DNA of 64,000 nt, taken from Litorivivens lipolytica. GTDB lineage: Bacteria > Pseudomonadota > Gammaproteobacteria > Pseudomonadales > Spongiibacteraceae. Shown piece by piece: positions 10,901 through 20,435 of the stretch (positions are counted from its first letter, which is position 1; each line of letters opens with the position of its first letter). The DNA lies in contig NZ_JACHWY010000001.1 in assembly GCF_014191715.1 (NCBI RefSeq), positions 186,001 through 250,000 on the forward strand, in the 5' to 3' direction. The notes under the pieces were generated by a model, which searched no databases, was not told the origin of the DNA, and saw only the letters and a list, made by a program, of their open reading frames with translations. Position numbers and translations under genes: made by a program.

Positions 10901-11401
10901 AGTAAGGTGGCGGGCCTAGTGGTTGGCATGCGGGTGATCAAAACCCGGCGTGGGGACATGGCGGTAGTCACGCTGGACGATCGCAGTGCGCGGATAGATG
11001 CGGCGCTGTATTCAGAAACGTTTCAGCAATGCCGCGAAAAGCTGGGCAAGGATCAGATCCTGGTCGTCGAGGGCAAGGTGTCCCACGACGATTTTACCGG
11101 CGGTCTGAAAATGTCAGCCGACTCGCTGGTGACCCTGGACGAGGCTCGGGAAGCGCGCGCGAAACGTTTGCGCCTGAAACTGTCTTCGGAGCAGATGGCG
11201 GAGCAATTTATTCAGCGGGTGAAATCTCACCTGCACCATGCCAAGGGCGGTTCCTGCCCGGTGATCATTGCCTATCAGCGGGAGGAATGCAGCGCCGATA
11301 TCCGCCTTGGCGAGGAATGGCTGGTTCGGCCAAATGACGAGCTGATTCATCGTTTACGTGACGACTGCGGCATTAATAACGTGGTCATCGATTACGATTA
11401 A
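7928..11401 (+). CDS. dnaE: DNA polymerase III alpha subunit
   Basis: Catalytic subunit of the replicative polymerase. 1157 residues, close to E. coli DnaE (1160). The N-terminal PHP domain begins [12 protein letters not shown]. The catalytic aspartates fall at the same numbers as in E. coli: D401 and D403 in MPDFDVDF, and D555 in [11 protein letters not shown]. Finger and palm motifs such as [10 protein letters not shown] are intact, followed by a C-terminal OB fold and tau-binding tail. ATG 7928 overlaps the rnhB stop as ATGA and gives the standard [14 protein letters not shown] start; the frame is open further upstream, but only inside rnhB. Confidence 0.97.
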   Translation: MTGFVHLRVHSEYSLSDGIVRIKPLIKSVSELGMPAVALTDRCNFYALIKFHKACYGAGVKPIYGSDFYLRDEHDPEHISQIVVLARNNDGYANMRVLISRAYQEGQQQGKAYIQRQWLREHGEGLIVLSGGREGDVGQYLLSGKRDLAVECLRGWMQDFPDCFYLELQRTHREYEEDYLHAAVELAAEMNCPVVATNDVQFLKAEEFEAHETRVCIADGRTLDDPRRPRRYSADQYLRSPEEMAELFSDIPEALENTVEIAKRCNVEIELGTYYLPEYPIPEGMTQDEFFRQLSHKGLDERLAFLFDTSAPDFPEKQKEYRDRLDFELDIILQMGFPGYFLIVMDFIQWAKDHGIPVGPGRGSGAGSLVAYALKITDLDPIEYDLLFERFLNPERVSMPDFDVDFCMEGRDRVISYVADHYGRDAVSQIITFGTMAAKAVVRDVARVQGKPYMVGDKLSKLIPFEVGMTLEKAYEQEEALRQYLEEDEAGQEIWDMALKLEGITRGVGKHAGGVVIAPSKLTDFSPLFCDETGSGLVTQYDKNDVEEAGLVKFDFLGLRTLTIIDWALEIINGKRAKVGEEVLDIMAIPLDDADSFTLLKRAETTAVFQLESRGMKDLIKRLLPDRFEDIVALVALFRPGPLQSGMVDDFINRKHGREEPSYPHPQYQHECLKPILEPTYGIILYQEQVMQIAQEMGGYSLGGADLLRRAMGKKKPEEMAKQRQLFLDGATGKGFDKDLASNIFDLMEKFAGYGFNKSHSAAYALVSYQTAWLKAHYPAEFMAAVMSSELDNTDKIVTFIEECRAMRLPLKLPDVNQGEYKFTVNDDGEIIYGLGAIKGLGEGPVENLIAARKEGGPFKNLFDFCTRTDPRKVNKRALEALIRAGAFDSLGEDRAVLMASLPEAVKGAEQTAKNEEAGMLDMFGETLAADDRDVYEDFRNVRRWNTRERLQGEKDTLGLYVTGHPIDDYEAEIRQFVPKRIVDLKPDNQNSKVAGLVVGMRVIKTRRGDMAVVTLDDRSARIDAALYSETFQQCREKLGKDQILVVEGKVSHDDFTGGLKMSADSLVTLDEAREARAKRLRLKLSSEQMAEQFIQRVKSHLHHAKGGSCPVIIAYQREECSADIRLGEEWLVRPNDELIHRLRDDCGINNVVIDYD

Positions 11402-11409
11402 CGTATAAT
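11381..11409 (+). promoter_or_regulatory. Candidate promoter before accA
   Basis: A perfect TATAAT (11404-11409) lies just after the dnaE stop, 73 bases before accA. The -35 region overlaps the end of dnaE and is poor (around GTGGTC). The AT-rich leader that follows has no other gene. It may give accA transcription independent of dnaE. This is a sequence match only. Confidence 0.4.
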
Positions 11410-11481
11410 AGAATGCTCTTACATATTGTTTTTTAAGCAAAAATAAGTGTTCAGTGTTAACTCTGAAGAGATTGCTCAGTA

Positions 11482-12432
11482 ATGAATCCGAACTACCTAG
11501 ACTTTGAACAACCCATCGCCGAACTGGAAACCAAGATCCAGGAATTACAGTTGGTGGGCAACGACAACGATCTCAACATTACTGAAGAAATCACCAAGCT
11601 GCGGGAAAAAAGCACCAAGCTTACCGAGAAGATTTTCAGCTCCCTGACTTCCTGGGACATCGTAAAAGTGGCGCGCCACCCGATGCGCCCTTACTCGCTG
11701 GATTACATCAACCGCATTTTTGAGGATTTCGACGAATTGCACGGCGATCGCCGTTTTGGCGACGACAAGGCCATTATCGGGGGGATCGCCCGTCTCGGCG
11801 GCAAGCCGGTCATGGTGATTGGCCAGGAAAAAGGCCGCGGCGTGCAGGAGAAGGTCAAACGCAACTTCGGTATGCCGAAGCCGGAAGGTTACCGCAAGGC
11901 TCTGCGCCTGATGGAACTGGCCGAGCGCTTCAAGCTGCCGGTTATCACCCTGATCGACACCCCCGGGGCCTATCCTGGCATCGATAGTGAAGAGCGGGGC
12001 ATCAGTGAGGCCATCGCCCAGAATCTGGCGGTGATGTCGCGCCTGAAGACACAGGTTATTTGTGTGGTCGTGGGTGAGGGCAGCTCCGGTGGTGCGATTG
12101 GCATCGGTGTCGGTGACCACCTTGCCATGCTGCAGTACTCCACCTACTTCGTTATCTCGCCGGAAGGCTGTGCCAATATCATCTGGAAAACCAGTGAAAA
12201 GGCGCCGGATGCGGCTGAGGCTATGGGGGTTACCTCCAAGGTGCTGGAAGAGCTGGGTATTGTGGATGCGACCATTCCCGAGCCCTTGGGCGGCGCCCAC
12301 CGGGATATCGATCTGATGGCCGAGCGCCTGAAGAAACACCTGCTGGAACAGCTGCAGGATCTGCAATCCCAGCCCATGGACGAGTTGCTGGCGCGTCGCT
12401 ATGAGCGCCTGATGTCCTACGGCAACGGTTGA
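11482..12432 (+). CDS. accA: Acetyl-CoA carboxylase carboxyltransferase subunit alpha
   Basis: Together with AccD transfers the carboxyl group from biotin to acetyl-CoA, the first step of fatty-acid synthesis. 316 residues, typical length (E. coli 319). It starts [16 protein letters not shown], with a coiled-coil N-terminal helix (about residues 7-50), and then the crotonase-like carboxyltransferase core: [40 protein letters not shown] and [15 protein letters not shown]. The zinc ribbon belongs to AccD and is not expected here. It follows dnaE and precedes tilS, the usual order. Confidence 0.97.
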   Translation: MNPNYLDFEQPIAELETKIQELQLVGNDNDLNITEEITKLREKSTKLTEKIFSSLTSWDIVKVARHPMRPYSLDYINRIFEDFDELHGDRRFGDDKAIIGGIARLGGKPVMVIGQEKGRGVQEKVKRNFGMPKPEGYRKALRLMELAERFKLPVITLIDTPGAYPGIDSEERGISEAIAQNLAVMSRLKTQVICVVVGEGSSGGAIGIGVGDHLAMLQYSTYFVISPEGCANIIWKTSEKAPDAAEAMGVTSKVLEELGIVDATIPEPLGGAHRDIDLMAERLKKHLLEQLQDLQSQPMDELLARRYERLMSYGNG

Positions 12433-12450
12433 TAATTGACCGGATTCAGT

Positions 12451-13713
12451 ATGGAATCCGTTCTGCTCGATTCTCTCAAGTCCTACCTCGACCGCCCGCG
12501 CTGGGTGGTCGCCTTCAGTGGTGGGCTCGATTCTACCGTACTGCTCCACGCCCTGAATGCTTTGCCCGAGCGGCCAGAACTCCATGCCCTGCATATTCAT
12601 CACGGCCTGCAATCCGAAGCTGATAGCTGGCAGCGCCATTGCGAGGACTTTGCTCGCCACCACGGGATTGGGTGTTCCGCCCTTAAAGTCTCGGTGGAAG
12701 ACAGCGCCAGTATCGAGGAGGCGGCCCGCAGGGCGCGCTATGAAGCCTTTGAGCAATTTCTGAACCCCGGCGATGTGCTGTTACAGGCTCACCATCTGGA
12801 TGATCAGGCAGAAACACTGCTGCTCAGATTTTTTCGCGGTACGGGCCTGGAAGGCTTGCGCGGCATGCCCGCAGCCCGCGATCTGGGCGAGGCGGTTCTG
12901 GTCAGACCCTTGCTGGACGTTTCCCGACGGGAATTGGAAGACTACGCGGCGCAGCATCAGCTGGCGTGGATAGAGGACCCGAGTAATCGCGACACCGGTT
13001 TTGATCGGAACTATCTGCGCCACAAAATTTTGCCGCAGGTTGAAGCTCGCTGGCCGGGTTATCGCACCACGCTGGCTCGCCTTGCCGGGCTGGCAGCAAC
13101 AGCCCTGCCGGATGACGCGGTCAGCAATCTGACTTTCCACAGTCGCAAAAGCACTTGGTCGGCACTGGATCTTGATGCATTGCGCAGCCTAGATGAGGGC
13201 TCTCGCAATGCGGCACTGCGTCAGTGGTTGGGGCAGGCCGGTATTACGCCGTCGCTGGCGCAGCTGCAGGCCTTGCAGAAATCCATGCTCTGGTCGTCGC
13301 CTGATGCGGAGCCGGTCTTTGAATTGGGGCCATTCCAGGTACGTCGGTTTCAGGAAGTGCTCTACATTACCCGCCTGACGTCGTTTGACCCGGAGCTGGA
13401 AGTAAGCTGGGACGGCGGGGCGGCACTGGAGCTACCCGGTGCGGGCACGCTGAGTGCTCTGGGCGGTGATCAACCCGAGCGTTTCACGGTGCGTTTTCGT
13501 CGCGGGGGTGAGCGCTGTCAGCCCGCAGGTCGTGCTCATTCTCAGCGCCTTAAAAAGCTCCTTCAGGAAAGCCATATTCCACCCTGGCGGCGCGACCGGC
13601 TGCCGCTGATCTATCTCGACGGGGAGCTAGCTGCCGTCGCCGATCTCTGGATTTGCGCTGACTTCGCGGAAAGGCTGGCGGGCTGGCGATTCGCGTGGGA
13701 GCCCGAGGGCTAA
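12451..13713 (+). CDS. tilS: tRNA(Ile)-lysidine synthase TilS
   Basis: Attaches lysine to C34 of the CAU-anticodon tRNA-Ile so that it reads AUA. The N-type ATP pyrophosphatase loop SGGLDST is at residues 23-29, followed by HIHHGLQ, AHHLDDQAETLLLRFFRGTGL and the WIEDPSNRDTGFDRNYLR segment typical of TilS. The C-terminal substrate-binding domain includes CQPAGRAHSQRLKKLLQE. The length of 420 residues is normal. I chose ATG 12451 over the in-frame TTG 12436, which would overlap the spacer right after accA and has no better ribosome site. Confidence 0.95.
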   Translation: MESVLLDSLKSYLDRPRWVVAFSGGLDSTVLLHALNALPERPELHALHIHHGLQSEADSWQRHCEDFARHHGIGCSALKVSVEDSASIEEAARRARYEAFEQFLNPGDVLLQAHHLDDQAETLLLRFFRGTGLEGLRGMPAARDLGEAVLVRPLLDVSRRELEDYAAQHQLAWIEDPSNRDTGFDRNYLRHKILPQVEARWPGYRTTLARLAGLAATALPDDAVSNLTFHSRKSTWSALDLDALRSLDEGSRNAALRQWLGQAGITPSLAQLQALQKSMLWSSPDAEPVFELGPFQVRRFQEVLYITRLTSFDPELEVSWDGGAALELPGAGTLSALGGDQPERFTVRFRRGGERCQPAGRAHSQRLKKLLQESHIPPWRRDRLPLIYLDGELAAVADLWICADFAERLAGWRFAWEPEG

Positions 13714-13752
13714 TCTTCAGCTCAAGTTCACTCTAGCGGTCTTGTGAAGCAA

Positions 13753-13787
13753 CTCTCGTTGATGGCGAGAGCTGGTTTTTATTTTTT
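13753..13787 (+). terminator. Intrinsic terminator after tilS
   Basis: Six-pair stem CTCTCG (13753-13758) with CGAGAG (13766-13771), 7-base loop, then CTGG and a long T-rich run (13776-13787). It ends the dnaE-accA-tilS unit 40 bases after tilS. The four-base gap before the T-run makes it less than ideal. Confidence 0.55.
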
Positions 13788-13905
13788 CGAGTTCCGCTGA
13801 ATTTCTGTTTGTTTTTCGCACATCTTGCTGTCGCTCAGCGTTAATCGGCGTCAGTTTCATCGCTATTATCCGTCGGCGTGAAACAACAGCACGGAGAGCC
13901 TCACC

Positions 13906-15444
13906 TTGGCTGCGAAAACATGTGTGAAACACTATTTGTTGCTGGTGCCCGCAGTACTGATGCTACTAGGCTGTCGCGCCGATGACAGCAATAGCCCCAG
14001 TGCTTTATCTACAGCGCCAGTTGGAAACAGCGCGCTTGATGAGCAATTGCGCCCCTTGATCAATCACCTGAGCGGGAATCCCGCAGCCGGCCGCGGGTTG
14101 CCGGGCATTGAAGATCCTTTGGCGCAACTGGGTATGCGCCTTTTCTTCAGTAAAAGCCTCGGTGGTGATTTCGACTCGGCGTGTGTGACCTGCCATCATC
14201 CCGCACTGGGTGGTGGCGATAATCTTTCGCTTTCTGTGGGTGTGGGAGCGGAGAATCCAGATGTATTGGGCGTGGGTAGAAAACCTCGAGAGGGTGCCCC
14301 ACTGGTGCCAAGGAATGCACCGACGACCTTTAACATTGCGCTGTGGGATCGGAGCTTGTTTCACGATTCCCGAGTAGAAAATTTAACACCGCAAAGCAGC
14401 GGTCCCAATGGTGAGGGGGCGGCAATCAGAACACCGGACAGTCCGTTTGGTGTGGTTGATCCCTATGCCGGACAAAATCTGACGGTCGCTCAGGCCCGTT
14501 TTCCTATCACCTCGAAAGAGGAGATGCGAGGCGAGTTTGACCCGCACGGTAACAACGACAGCTGCCGTGATTTGCTGGCTGCGCGAATTGGCGACTACGG
14601 TGCGGGTGCTGGAGAGCTGGCGCGCAATGAATGGCTTGGCGAGTTTCAAACGGCATTTCAGAGTTCTGCCCCGGCAGAAGAGCTTATCACCTACGACAAT
14701 ATTGCCCTCGCCCTGGCGGAATATGAACGCTCCCAGACCTTTGTCGACATACCATGGAATGACTATGTTCGCGGGGATGTGTCCGCCATTAGCGACTCTG
14801 CCAAACGCGGGGCGATACTCTTTTTTACATCGAGCGACCAAGGCGGAGCCAATTGCTCGGCCTGTCATAGCGGCGATTTCTTTACCGACGAAGGTCATCA
14901 TATTGTTGCCTTCCCCCAAATCGGTGTCGGTAAAGGGGACGGGGCACACGGAGATGATGATTTTGGTCGCATGAGAGAATCCGGACAGTCTGAAGATCGC
15001 TACCGGTTTCGCACGCCGACTTTGTTGAATATTGCGCTCACGGCCCCTTATGGGCATGCGGGGGCTTACGCCACACTGGAAGCAGTGGTGCGTCACTACA
15101 ATGATCCTGTGGCGGAGGTTAATCGATACTTTGATGGGGGAGGCTGGTGCTCGCTCCCCCAGTTTGAGGGCGATGCGCAGTGCAGCAGTCACTTCCCGAA
15201 TGCCCGCGCCAACTCCGAGCTGGCGCTCGATGAGCTTGCTCGCGAACGCTCTGGGGCTATGAGCAAGTTTCCTGCGGTGGATTTAAGCGAGCAGGATATC
15301 GCCGATCTGGTGGCCTTTCTGAATACCTTGACGGATCGCTGTGCTGCCGATGCTGACTGTATCCAGCAGTGGATTCCTCCCCGTGATGGTGGGCCCGATG
15401 ACCAGCAATTGGCAGCGGTGGATGCGCAGGGCGCGCCGCTTTAG
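13906..15444 (+). CDS. Di-haem cytochrome c peroxidase/MauG-family lipoprotein
   Basis: Predicted periplasmic, lipid-anchored c-type cytochrome. The signal peptide ends in the lipobox LMLLGC (Cys 23). Two haem-binding CxxCH sites are seen: C93-V-T-C-H97 and C317-S-A-C-H321, the pattern of bacterial cytochrome c peroxidases and MauG-like oxidases. RTPTLLNIALTAPYGHAG (about 367-384) is the conserved C-terminal haem-domain stretch. At 512 residues it is clearly longer than the classical peroxidase (about 330). The TTG start is chosen because GGAGAG lies 7 bases upstream; a GTG at 13924 is possible. It stands alone between a terminator and the suf promoter. Whether it reduces peroxide or oxidises another substrate is not decided by sequence. 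Confidence 0.85.
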   Translation: MAAKTCVKHYLLLVPAVLMLLGCRADDSNSPSALSTAPVGNSALDEQLRPLINHLSGNPAAGRGLPGIEDPLAQLGMRLFFSKSLGGDFDSACVTCHHPALGGGDNLSLSVGVGAENPDVLGVGRKPREGAPLVPRNAPTTFNIALWDRSLFHDSRVENLTPQSSGPNGEGAAIRTPDSPFGVVDPYAGQNLTVAQARFPITSKEEMRGEFDPHGNNDSCRDLLAARIGDYGAGAGELARNEWLGEFQTAFQSSAPAEELITYDNIALALAEYERSQTFVDIPWNDYVRGDVSAISDSAKRGAILFFTSSDQGGANCSACHSGDFFTDEGHHIVAFPQIGVGKGDGAHGDDDFGRMRESGQSEDRYRFRTPTLLNIALTAPYGHAGAYATLEAVVRHYNDPVAEVNRYFDGGGWCSLPQFEGDAQCSSHFPNARANSELALDELARERSGAMSKFPAVDLSEQDIADLVAFLNTLTDRCAADADCIQQWIPPRDGGPDDQQLAAVDAQGAPL

Positions 15445-15467
15445 ACAGCGGTGATCTATCTCTCGAA

Positions 15468-15491
15468 ATAGTTGAGTAATTTACTGGGTTT
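15468..15491 (+). promoter_or_regulatory. IscR type-1-like binding site upstream of sufB
   Basis: ATAGTTGAGTAATTTACTGG resembles the known type-1 IscR consensus (ATASYYGACTRWWWYAGTCRRSTA), with roughly 19-20 of 24 positions fitting by eye. The differences are mainly the two central C/G pairs of the dyad. It overlaps a candidate sufB promoter, so an IscR-type regulator could repress the operon by covering the -35. An iscR gene lies 7 kb downstream. Confidence 0.5.
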
Positions 15492-15502
15492 TGACACAAT
15501 AT
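15472..15502 (+). promoter_or_regulatory. Candidate suf operon promoter
   Basis: TTGAGT (15472-15477) and CAATAT (15497-15502) with a 19-base spacer form a plausible but imperfect sigma-70 promoter inside the IscR-like site. A second TTGACA at 15491-15496 has no convincing -10 at the right distance. The resulting leader of about 95 bases carries a 7-pair hairpin (ATGCCCC 15501-15507 with GGGGCAT 15516-15522). Confidence 0.35.
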
Positions 15503-15605
15503 GCCCCCCTCCAGTGGGGCATTCCGCGCTTGTTTTGCGTAGCGGTGCCCAGTGTTCTGGATGGTGTAGTTATTTGATTTCTCAAAGTATTTCGAGTCCA
15601 GGACT

Positions 15606-17054
15606 ATGTCACAAGGCGAACAGGCCCAAATTGATAACCTGCTGAAGAACGACTATGAAGCAGGTTTTTACACCTCGGTAGAGTCCGATACCCTCCCGCC
15701 GGGGCTGGATGAAGACGTCATCCGCTTTATTTCCGGCAAGAAAGGTGAGCCCGAGTGGATGCTGGACTGGCGTCTGGAGGCTTACCGCGGCTGGCAGGAA
15801 ATGACCGAGCCCGAGTGGGCCCACGTGCGTTATCCCAAGGTCGATTTTCAGGCGCTGTCCTATTTTTCCGCGCCGAAGAGCATGGCTGACAAGCCGAAAA
15901 GCCTCGACGAGGTTGACCCCGAGCTGCTGCGCACTTATGAAAAGCTGGGTATTCCCCTGCACGAGCAGGAGATGCTGGCGGGTGTGGCGGTCGATGCGGT
16001 GTTTGACTCGGTTTCCGTTGCCACCACTTTCCGCAGCAAGCTGAAAGAAGCGGGCGTGATTTTCTGCTCGATCTCCGAGGCGGTTCACGAATACCCGGAG
16101 TTGGTGAAGAAGTATCTGGGCTCGGTGGTACCGCGCAAGGACAACTTCTACGCGGCTCTGAACAGCGCGGTCTTCAGCGATGGCTCCTTTGTGTATATCC
16201 CCAAGGGCGTGCGTTGCCCGATGGAGCTTTCCACCTACTTCCGCATTAACGAAGCCAAAACCGGCCAGTTTGAGCGCACCCTGATCATTGCCGACGAGGG
16301 CAGCTATGTGAGCTACCTCGAAGGCTGTACCGCGCCCATGCGTGATGAGAACCAGCTGCACGCCGCCGTGGTTGAGCTGGTGGCGCTGGGCGATGCGCAG
16401 ATCAAATACTCCACCGTGCAGAACTGGTACCCGGGTGACAAGGAAGGCAAGGGCGGTATCTACAACTTCGTGACCAAGCGCGGTGTTTGCCACGACAACG
16501 CCAAGATTTCCTGGACCCAAGTGGAAACCGGCTCAGCAGTGACCTGGAAGTATCCCAGCGTGGTGCTGCGTGGGGATAACAGCGTGGGTGAGTTTTACTC
16601 CGTCGCGCTGACCAATAATTTCCAGCAGGCCGATACCGGCACCAAGATGATTCACATGGGCAAGAACACCCGCTCAACCATCATCTCCAAGGGTATTTCT
16701 GCTGGTCAAAGTCAAAACGCCTACCGCGGTCTGGTACGTATGAGTCAGCGCGCCGAAGGTGCCCGGAACTACACCCAGTGTGATTCGCTGTTGATCGGTG
16801 ATCGCTGCGGTGCCCATACCTTCCCCTACATCGAAAGCCGTAACCCCAGCGCGGTGGTAGAGCACGAAGCAACCACGTCCAAGGTCAGCGACGATCAGCT
16901 CTACCTCTGTCAGCAGCGTGGGTTGGATGCGGAAAAAGCCGTATCACTGATTGTGAATGGCTTCTGTAAGGAAGTATTCAAGGAATTGCCCATGGAGTTT
17001 GCGGTTGAGGCCGGCAAGCTGCTGGAAGTGAGCCTGGAAGGCTCGGTAGGTTAA
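15606..17054 (+). CDS. sufB: Fe-S cluster scaffold subunit SufB
   Basis: Scaffold of the SUF system; forms SufBC2D, where a new Fe-S cluster is built. 482 residues, normal size. It has the N-terminal [19 protein letters not shown], the central beta-helix, and the C-terminal SufBD core with [27 protein letters not shown] split around residues 420-445. This stretch contains the Cys that corresponds to E. coli C405, which receives sulfur. First gene of a seven-gene suf unit. AGGA lies only two bases before the ATG, an unusually close ribosome site. Confidence 0.97.
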   Translation: MSQGEQAQIDNLLKNDYEAGFYTSVESDTLPPGLDEDVIRFISGKKGEPEWMLDWRLEAYRGWQEMTEPEWAHVRYPKVDFQALSYFSAPKSMADKPKSLDEVDPELLRTYEKLGIPLHEQEMLAGVAVDAVFDSVSVATTFRSKLKEAGVIFCSISEAVHEYPELVKKYLGSVVPRKDNFYAALNSAVFSDGSFVYIPKGVRCPMELSTYFRINEAKTGQFERTLIIADEGSYVSYLEGCTAPMRDENQLHAAVVELVALGDAQIKYSTVQNWYPGDKEGKGGIYNFVTKRGVCHDNAKISWTQVETGSAVTWKYPSVVLRGDNSVGEFYSVALTNNFQQADTGTKMIHMGKNTRSTIISKGISAGQSQNAYRGLVRMSQRAEGARNYTQCDSLLIGDRCGAHTFPYIESRNPSAVVEHEATTSKVSDDQLYLCQQRGLDAEKAVSLIVNGFCKEVFKELPMEFAVEAGKLLEVSLEGSVG

Positions 17055-17114
17055 CGGTTTATAAAGGTCCGGCAGACAAATCCGGGCCAGAGAAATTCTG
17101 GAGAGTATCAGTCA

Positions 17115-17864
17115 ATGTTGTCTATCAAAGATCTGCGCGCCAACGTCGGCGACAAGGAAATCCTCAAGGGCCTCAGCCTGGAAGTGAAGGCGGGCGAAGT
17201 GCACGCCATTATGGGCCCCAACGGTTCCGGTAAAAGTACGCTGGGCCATGTGCTGGCGGGTCGTGAAAACTATGAGGCTACCGCCGGTTCGGTCGATTTT
17301 GATGGCAAGAACCTGCTTGACATGGATATCGAGGAGCGTTCGCGTGAAGGTTTGTTTCTCGCGTTCCAATACCCAGTCGAAATCCCCGGTGTCAGCAATA
17401 TGGAATTTCTGAAAACGGCCGTCGATGCCGTGCGTGAGCACCGTGGCATGGAGCCGATCGATTCCGTTCAGTTTATGAAGCTGGCCCGCGAGAAGTGCAA
17501 GGCCGTGAATCTGGACGATCAGTTTCTCAAGCGAGGTGTGAACGAAGGTTTCTCTGGCGGTGAGAAAAAGCGTAACGAACTGATGCAGATGATGCTGCTC
17601 GAACCCAAGCTGTGCATCATGGATGAAACCGACTCCGGTCTGGATATCGATGCTCTGCAGGTCGTTGCCGAAGGCGTTAATGCGATGCGCAGTGAAGATC
17701 GCGCCATCGTGCTGGTCACGCACTATCAGCGCCTACTTGACTATATCAAGCCTGACTTTGTCCACGTTCTTTCCGGTGGCAAGATCATCAAATCCGGCGA
17801 TCGTTCTCTGGCCCTTGAGCTGGAAGAAAAAGGCTACGGCTGGATCACCAAAGAGGTCGCGTAA
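17115..17864 (+). CDS. sufC: SUF ATPase subunit SufC
   Basis: ABC-type ATPase that drives conformational change in the SufBC2D scaffold. 249 residues with Walker A GPNGSGKST (about 35-43), ABC signature FSGGEKKRNE, Walker B LCIMDETDSGLDID and switch His in LVTHYQRLLDYI. The ETDSGLDIDAL form is characteristic of SufC rather than transporters. A GGAGAG ribosome site lies upstream. Its stop overlaps the sufD start by one base (TAATG). Confidence 0.97.
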   Translation: MLSIKDLRANVGDKEILKGLSLEVKAGEVHAIMGPNGSGKSTLGHVLAGRENYEATAGSVDFDGKNLLDMDIEERSREGLFLAFQYPVEIPGVSNMEFLKTAVDAVREHRGMEPIDSVQFMKLAREKCKAVNLDDQFLKRGVNEGFSGGEKKRNELMQMMLLEPKLCIMDETDSGLDIDALQVVAEGVNAMRSEDRAIVLVTHYQRLLDYIKPDFVHVLSGGKIIKSGDRSLALELEEKGYGWITKEVA

Positions 17865-19171
17865 TGGCAGCGTTTACCCAACAGGCGGCGGAACTGACGC
17901 CAGCCGGGCTGAACTGGCTGGCCGACTTTAATCAGCGCGGTCGCGAGCGCTGGAAGGTCACTCCATTTCCGACCCGGAAAACTGAAAACTGGAAGTACAC
18001 CAGCCTGCAGGCGCTAGCCGACGGCAGCTATTTGCGCTGGCCCCAAGCCAAAGGCGCCGAGCTGTCCGAACAGGTGGATGCTATCGAAGGTCTGGATGCC
18101 TGCGCCCTGATTTTCGTGAATGGTGTGTTCGCGGAAAGCCTGTCCTGCAATAATTTGCCGGAAAGCGTGGAAGTGGTGCGTTTTTCACAGGCGAATGAGA
18201 GCCAGCAGCAGGCCATTCTGGCGAAGCTGGGCAGCATTGCTGACAGCGAGAAACACCTGTTTGCGGCTTTGAATGATAGCTGGTTGCAGGAAGGGGTTTA
18301 TCTGCACGTGGCAAAAAACGCTCACGTAAAGCAGCCCATTTATATTCACCACATCACCACGCCGGAAGCGGAAAATTTTGCGGTTAACCAGCGCCTGCTG
18401 GTGCATGTGGAATCTTCTGCTGAAGCGACGGTGGTCGAACATTTCAGCAGTACAGAAGAAGCCCAGAACTGCTTTACTAACGCCATAACCGAGCTGCAAC
18501 TGGATGCCAATGCCCGTCTGACCCATTACCACCTGCATCTGGAAGAAGAGAATACCCTGCACATCGGCGGCGTTCACGTGAATCTGGAGCGGGACGCCAC
18601 GCTGAACAGTTTCATGATGAGCCTGGGTGCCAACCTGCAGCGTACCGATGTGGTAGTAAATCATCGCGGCGAGGGTGCGCATTGTGGTCTGAACGGCATC
18701 TATCTACCGAATCACAAGCACACGGTAGATTTTCACACCTGCATCGAACACGCGGTGCCCAACTGCACCACCCACGAAGTGTTTCGCGGCATTATTGGCG
18801 ACCACGGCAAGGCCGTGTTCAACGGTCGCATCCATATTCATCAGGATGCCCAGAAAACCGTGGCGGATCTCAGCAACAAGAACCTGCTGACCAGCCATAA
18901 TGCCGAAGTGGATACCAAACCCGAGCTGGAAATCTACGCCGACGATGTGAAATGCAGCCACGGTGCAACCATTGCCCAGCTGGAAGAGAAAGCCCTGTAT
19001 TACCTGCAAAGCCGCGGTGTGGATCGCGAGCGCGCAGAAATCATGCTCAGTTTTGGTTTTATCAATGAATTGCTGGAGCAGTTGGCTCACGTTCCCGTGC
19101 GCGATTACCTGACGCCGCTGGTTTCCGAATTGTTCGAGAAAAAATTTGATCGGGCGAGGGCGTCGGCATGA
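17864..19171 (+). CDS. sufD: SUF scaffold subunit SufD
   Basis: Partner of SufB in SufBC2D, needed for iron entry. 435 residues. The N-terminal helical part contains FPTRKTENWKYTSLQALA, followed by the beta-helix and the C-terminal core EIYADDVKCSHGATIAQLE, with the conserved Cys-Ser-His of SufD (the His corresponds to the metal-binding His of E. coli SufD). The C terminus RGVDRERAEIMLSFGFINEL is typical. It starts within the sufC stop codon and overlaps sufS by four bases (ATGA), so the three scaffold genes and the desulfurase are translationally coupled. Confidence 0.96.
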   Translation: MAAFTQQAAELTPAGLNWLADFNQRGRERWKVTPFPTRKTENWKYTSLQALADGSYLRWPQAKGAELSEQVDAIEGLDACALIFVNGVFAESLSCNNLPESVEVVRFSQANESQQQAILAKLGSIADSEKHLFAALNDSWLQEGVYLHVAKNAHVKQPIYIHHITTPEAENFAVNQRLLVHVESSAEATVVEHFSSTEEAQNCFTNAITELQLDANARLTHYHLHLEEENTLHIGGVHVNLERDATLNSFMMSLGANLQRTDVVVNHRGEGAHCGLNGIYLPNHKHTVDFHTCIEHAVPNCTTHEVFRGIIGDHGKAVFNGRIHIHQDAQKTVADLSNKNLLTSHNAEVDTKPELEIYADDVKCSHGATIAQLEEKALYYLQSRGVDRERAEIMLSFGFINELLEQLAHVPVRDYLTPLVSELFEKKFDRARASA

Positions 19172-20412
19172 GCGTGGCGGCAGCTACCATGACCGGTTTT
19201 GATGCGAAGACCTTGCGCGCAGACTTTCCTGCTCTGCAGCAGGAGGTTAATGGCCAGCCGTTGATTTACCTCGACAATGCGGCGACCACGCAGAAGCCGC
19301 AGGCGGTCATTGATGCGCTGTCGAATTACTACAGCCGTGACAATTCCAATGTGCATCGCGGAGCGCACGCGCTGAGTGATCGTGCCACGGTCGCCTTTGA
19401 AGATGCCCGTAAGAAAGTTGTTCAGTTTCTGAATGCCGGCAGCAGCAAGGAAGTGCTGTGGACGCGCGGCACCACCGAGAGTATCAATCTGGTGGCCAGT
19501 AGCTATGCGCGCAGTGTGCTCAAGGAGGGCGACAGGATTCTGGTGTCGGCCATGGAGCACCATTCCAATATTGTGCCCTGGCAACTGGCCGCACAGACCT
19601 GCGGTGCGGAAGTGGTCGCGATTCCGGTCTCGGAAAACGGTGAAGTCGAACTCGATGCGTATAAAGCCTTGCTGGATGAGCGCGTAAAGCTGGTAGCGGT
19701 CGGGCATGTATCCAATGCGCTGGGCACCGTGAATCCTATCCGCGAAATGATTCAGCTTGCCCATGATGCAGGCGCCAAAATTCTGATTGATGGCGCTCAG
19801 GGCGTGCCGCACTTTGACGTGGATGTGCAGGCACTGGATTGCGATTTTTACGCTTTCTCAGGTCACAAGATGTATGGCCCCACCGGCACCGGTGTGCTGT
19901 ATGGCAAGGAAGCATTGCTCGAGCAAATGCCGCCTTACCACGGTGGTGGTGAAATGATTAAAACCGTCAGCTTTGACGGCACTACCTTTAATGAGCTGCC
20001 TTTTAAATTTGAAGCCGGCACCCCAAACATTGGCGGTGCGGTCGGCTTGGCAGCGGCGGTGGATTATCTGCAGGGCATTGATCGGGCGGCCTTGGCGGCC
20101 CACGAGACCGCGCTGATGCAATACGCCCATGAACGGGCGGCAGGTTTTGAGGGTCTAAAGCGTATCGGCTGCGCCAAAACCATTGCCGGTGCCTTTTCCT
20201 TTTTGCTGGAAGGCGTACACCCGGCAGATGTGGGCATGTTGCTGGATCAGCAGGGTATTGCGGTTCGCACCGGTGATCACTGCGCCCAGCCCATCATGAA
20301 ACAGTTTGGTATTCCCGGCACCGTGCGAGCGTCGTTTGCGCTCTACAACACCCGTGAGGATGTAGATGCGCTGTTTGCCGGTCTCGAAAAAGCCAAAACT
20401 TTTTTGCTCTGA
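19168..20412 (+). CDS. sufS: Cysteine desulfurase SufS
   Basis: PLP enzyme that takes sulfur from L-cysteine and passes it as persulfide to SufE. 414 residues, type II desulfurase. The PLP lysine is in FSGHKMYGPTG and the active-site Cys in RTGDHCAQPIM, with the short loop typical of SufS rather than IscS. It encodes DNAATTQKP near the N terminus. The start could also be at 19189 (eighth residue Met), but the ATGA overlap with sufD favours 19168. The window has a second, type I desulfurase (23074-24231). Confidence 0.97.
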   Translation: MSVAAATMTGFDAKTLRADFPALQQEVNGQPLIYLDNAATTQKPQAVIDALSNYYSRDNSNVHRGAHALSDRATVAFEDARKKVVQFLNAGSSKEVLWTRGTTESINLVASSYARSVLKEGDRILVSAMEHHSNIVPWQLAAQTCGAEVVAIPVSENGEVELDAYKALLDERVKLVAVGHVSNALGTVNPIREMIQLAHDAGAKILIDGAQGVPHFDVDVQALDCDFYAFSGHKMYGPTGTGVLYGKEALLEQMPPYHGGGEMIKTVSFDGTTFNELPFKFEAGTPNIGGAVGLAAAVDYLQGIDRAALAAHETALMQYAHERAAGFEGLKRIGCAKTIAGAFSFLLEGVHPADVGMLLDQQGIAVRTGDHCAQPIMKQFGIPGTVRASFALYNTREDVDALFAGLEKAKTFLL

Positions 20413-20435
20413 GTCTGAATTGGTTGGAGTGAGTT

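Noticed and set aside
11545-12756. Long open frame (403 codons) on the minus strand opposite accA and tilS
   Set aside because: It is antisense to two certain genes, has no recognisable domain, and its length reflects codon bias of the GC-rich opposite strand.
13717-13932. 71-codon minus-strand frame between tilS and the peroxidase gene
   Set aside because: It crosses the tilS terminator and the peroxidase ribosome site and shows no protein-like composition.
15491-15496. Perfect TTGACA as the suf -35
   Set aside because: No acceptable -10 at 16-18 bases; the spacing falls in a GC-rich hairpin.
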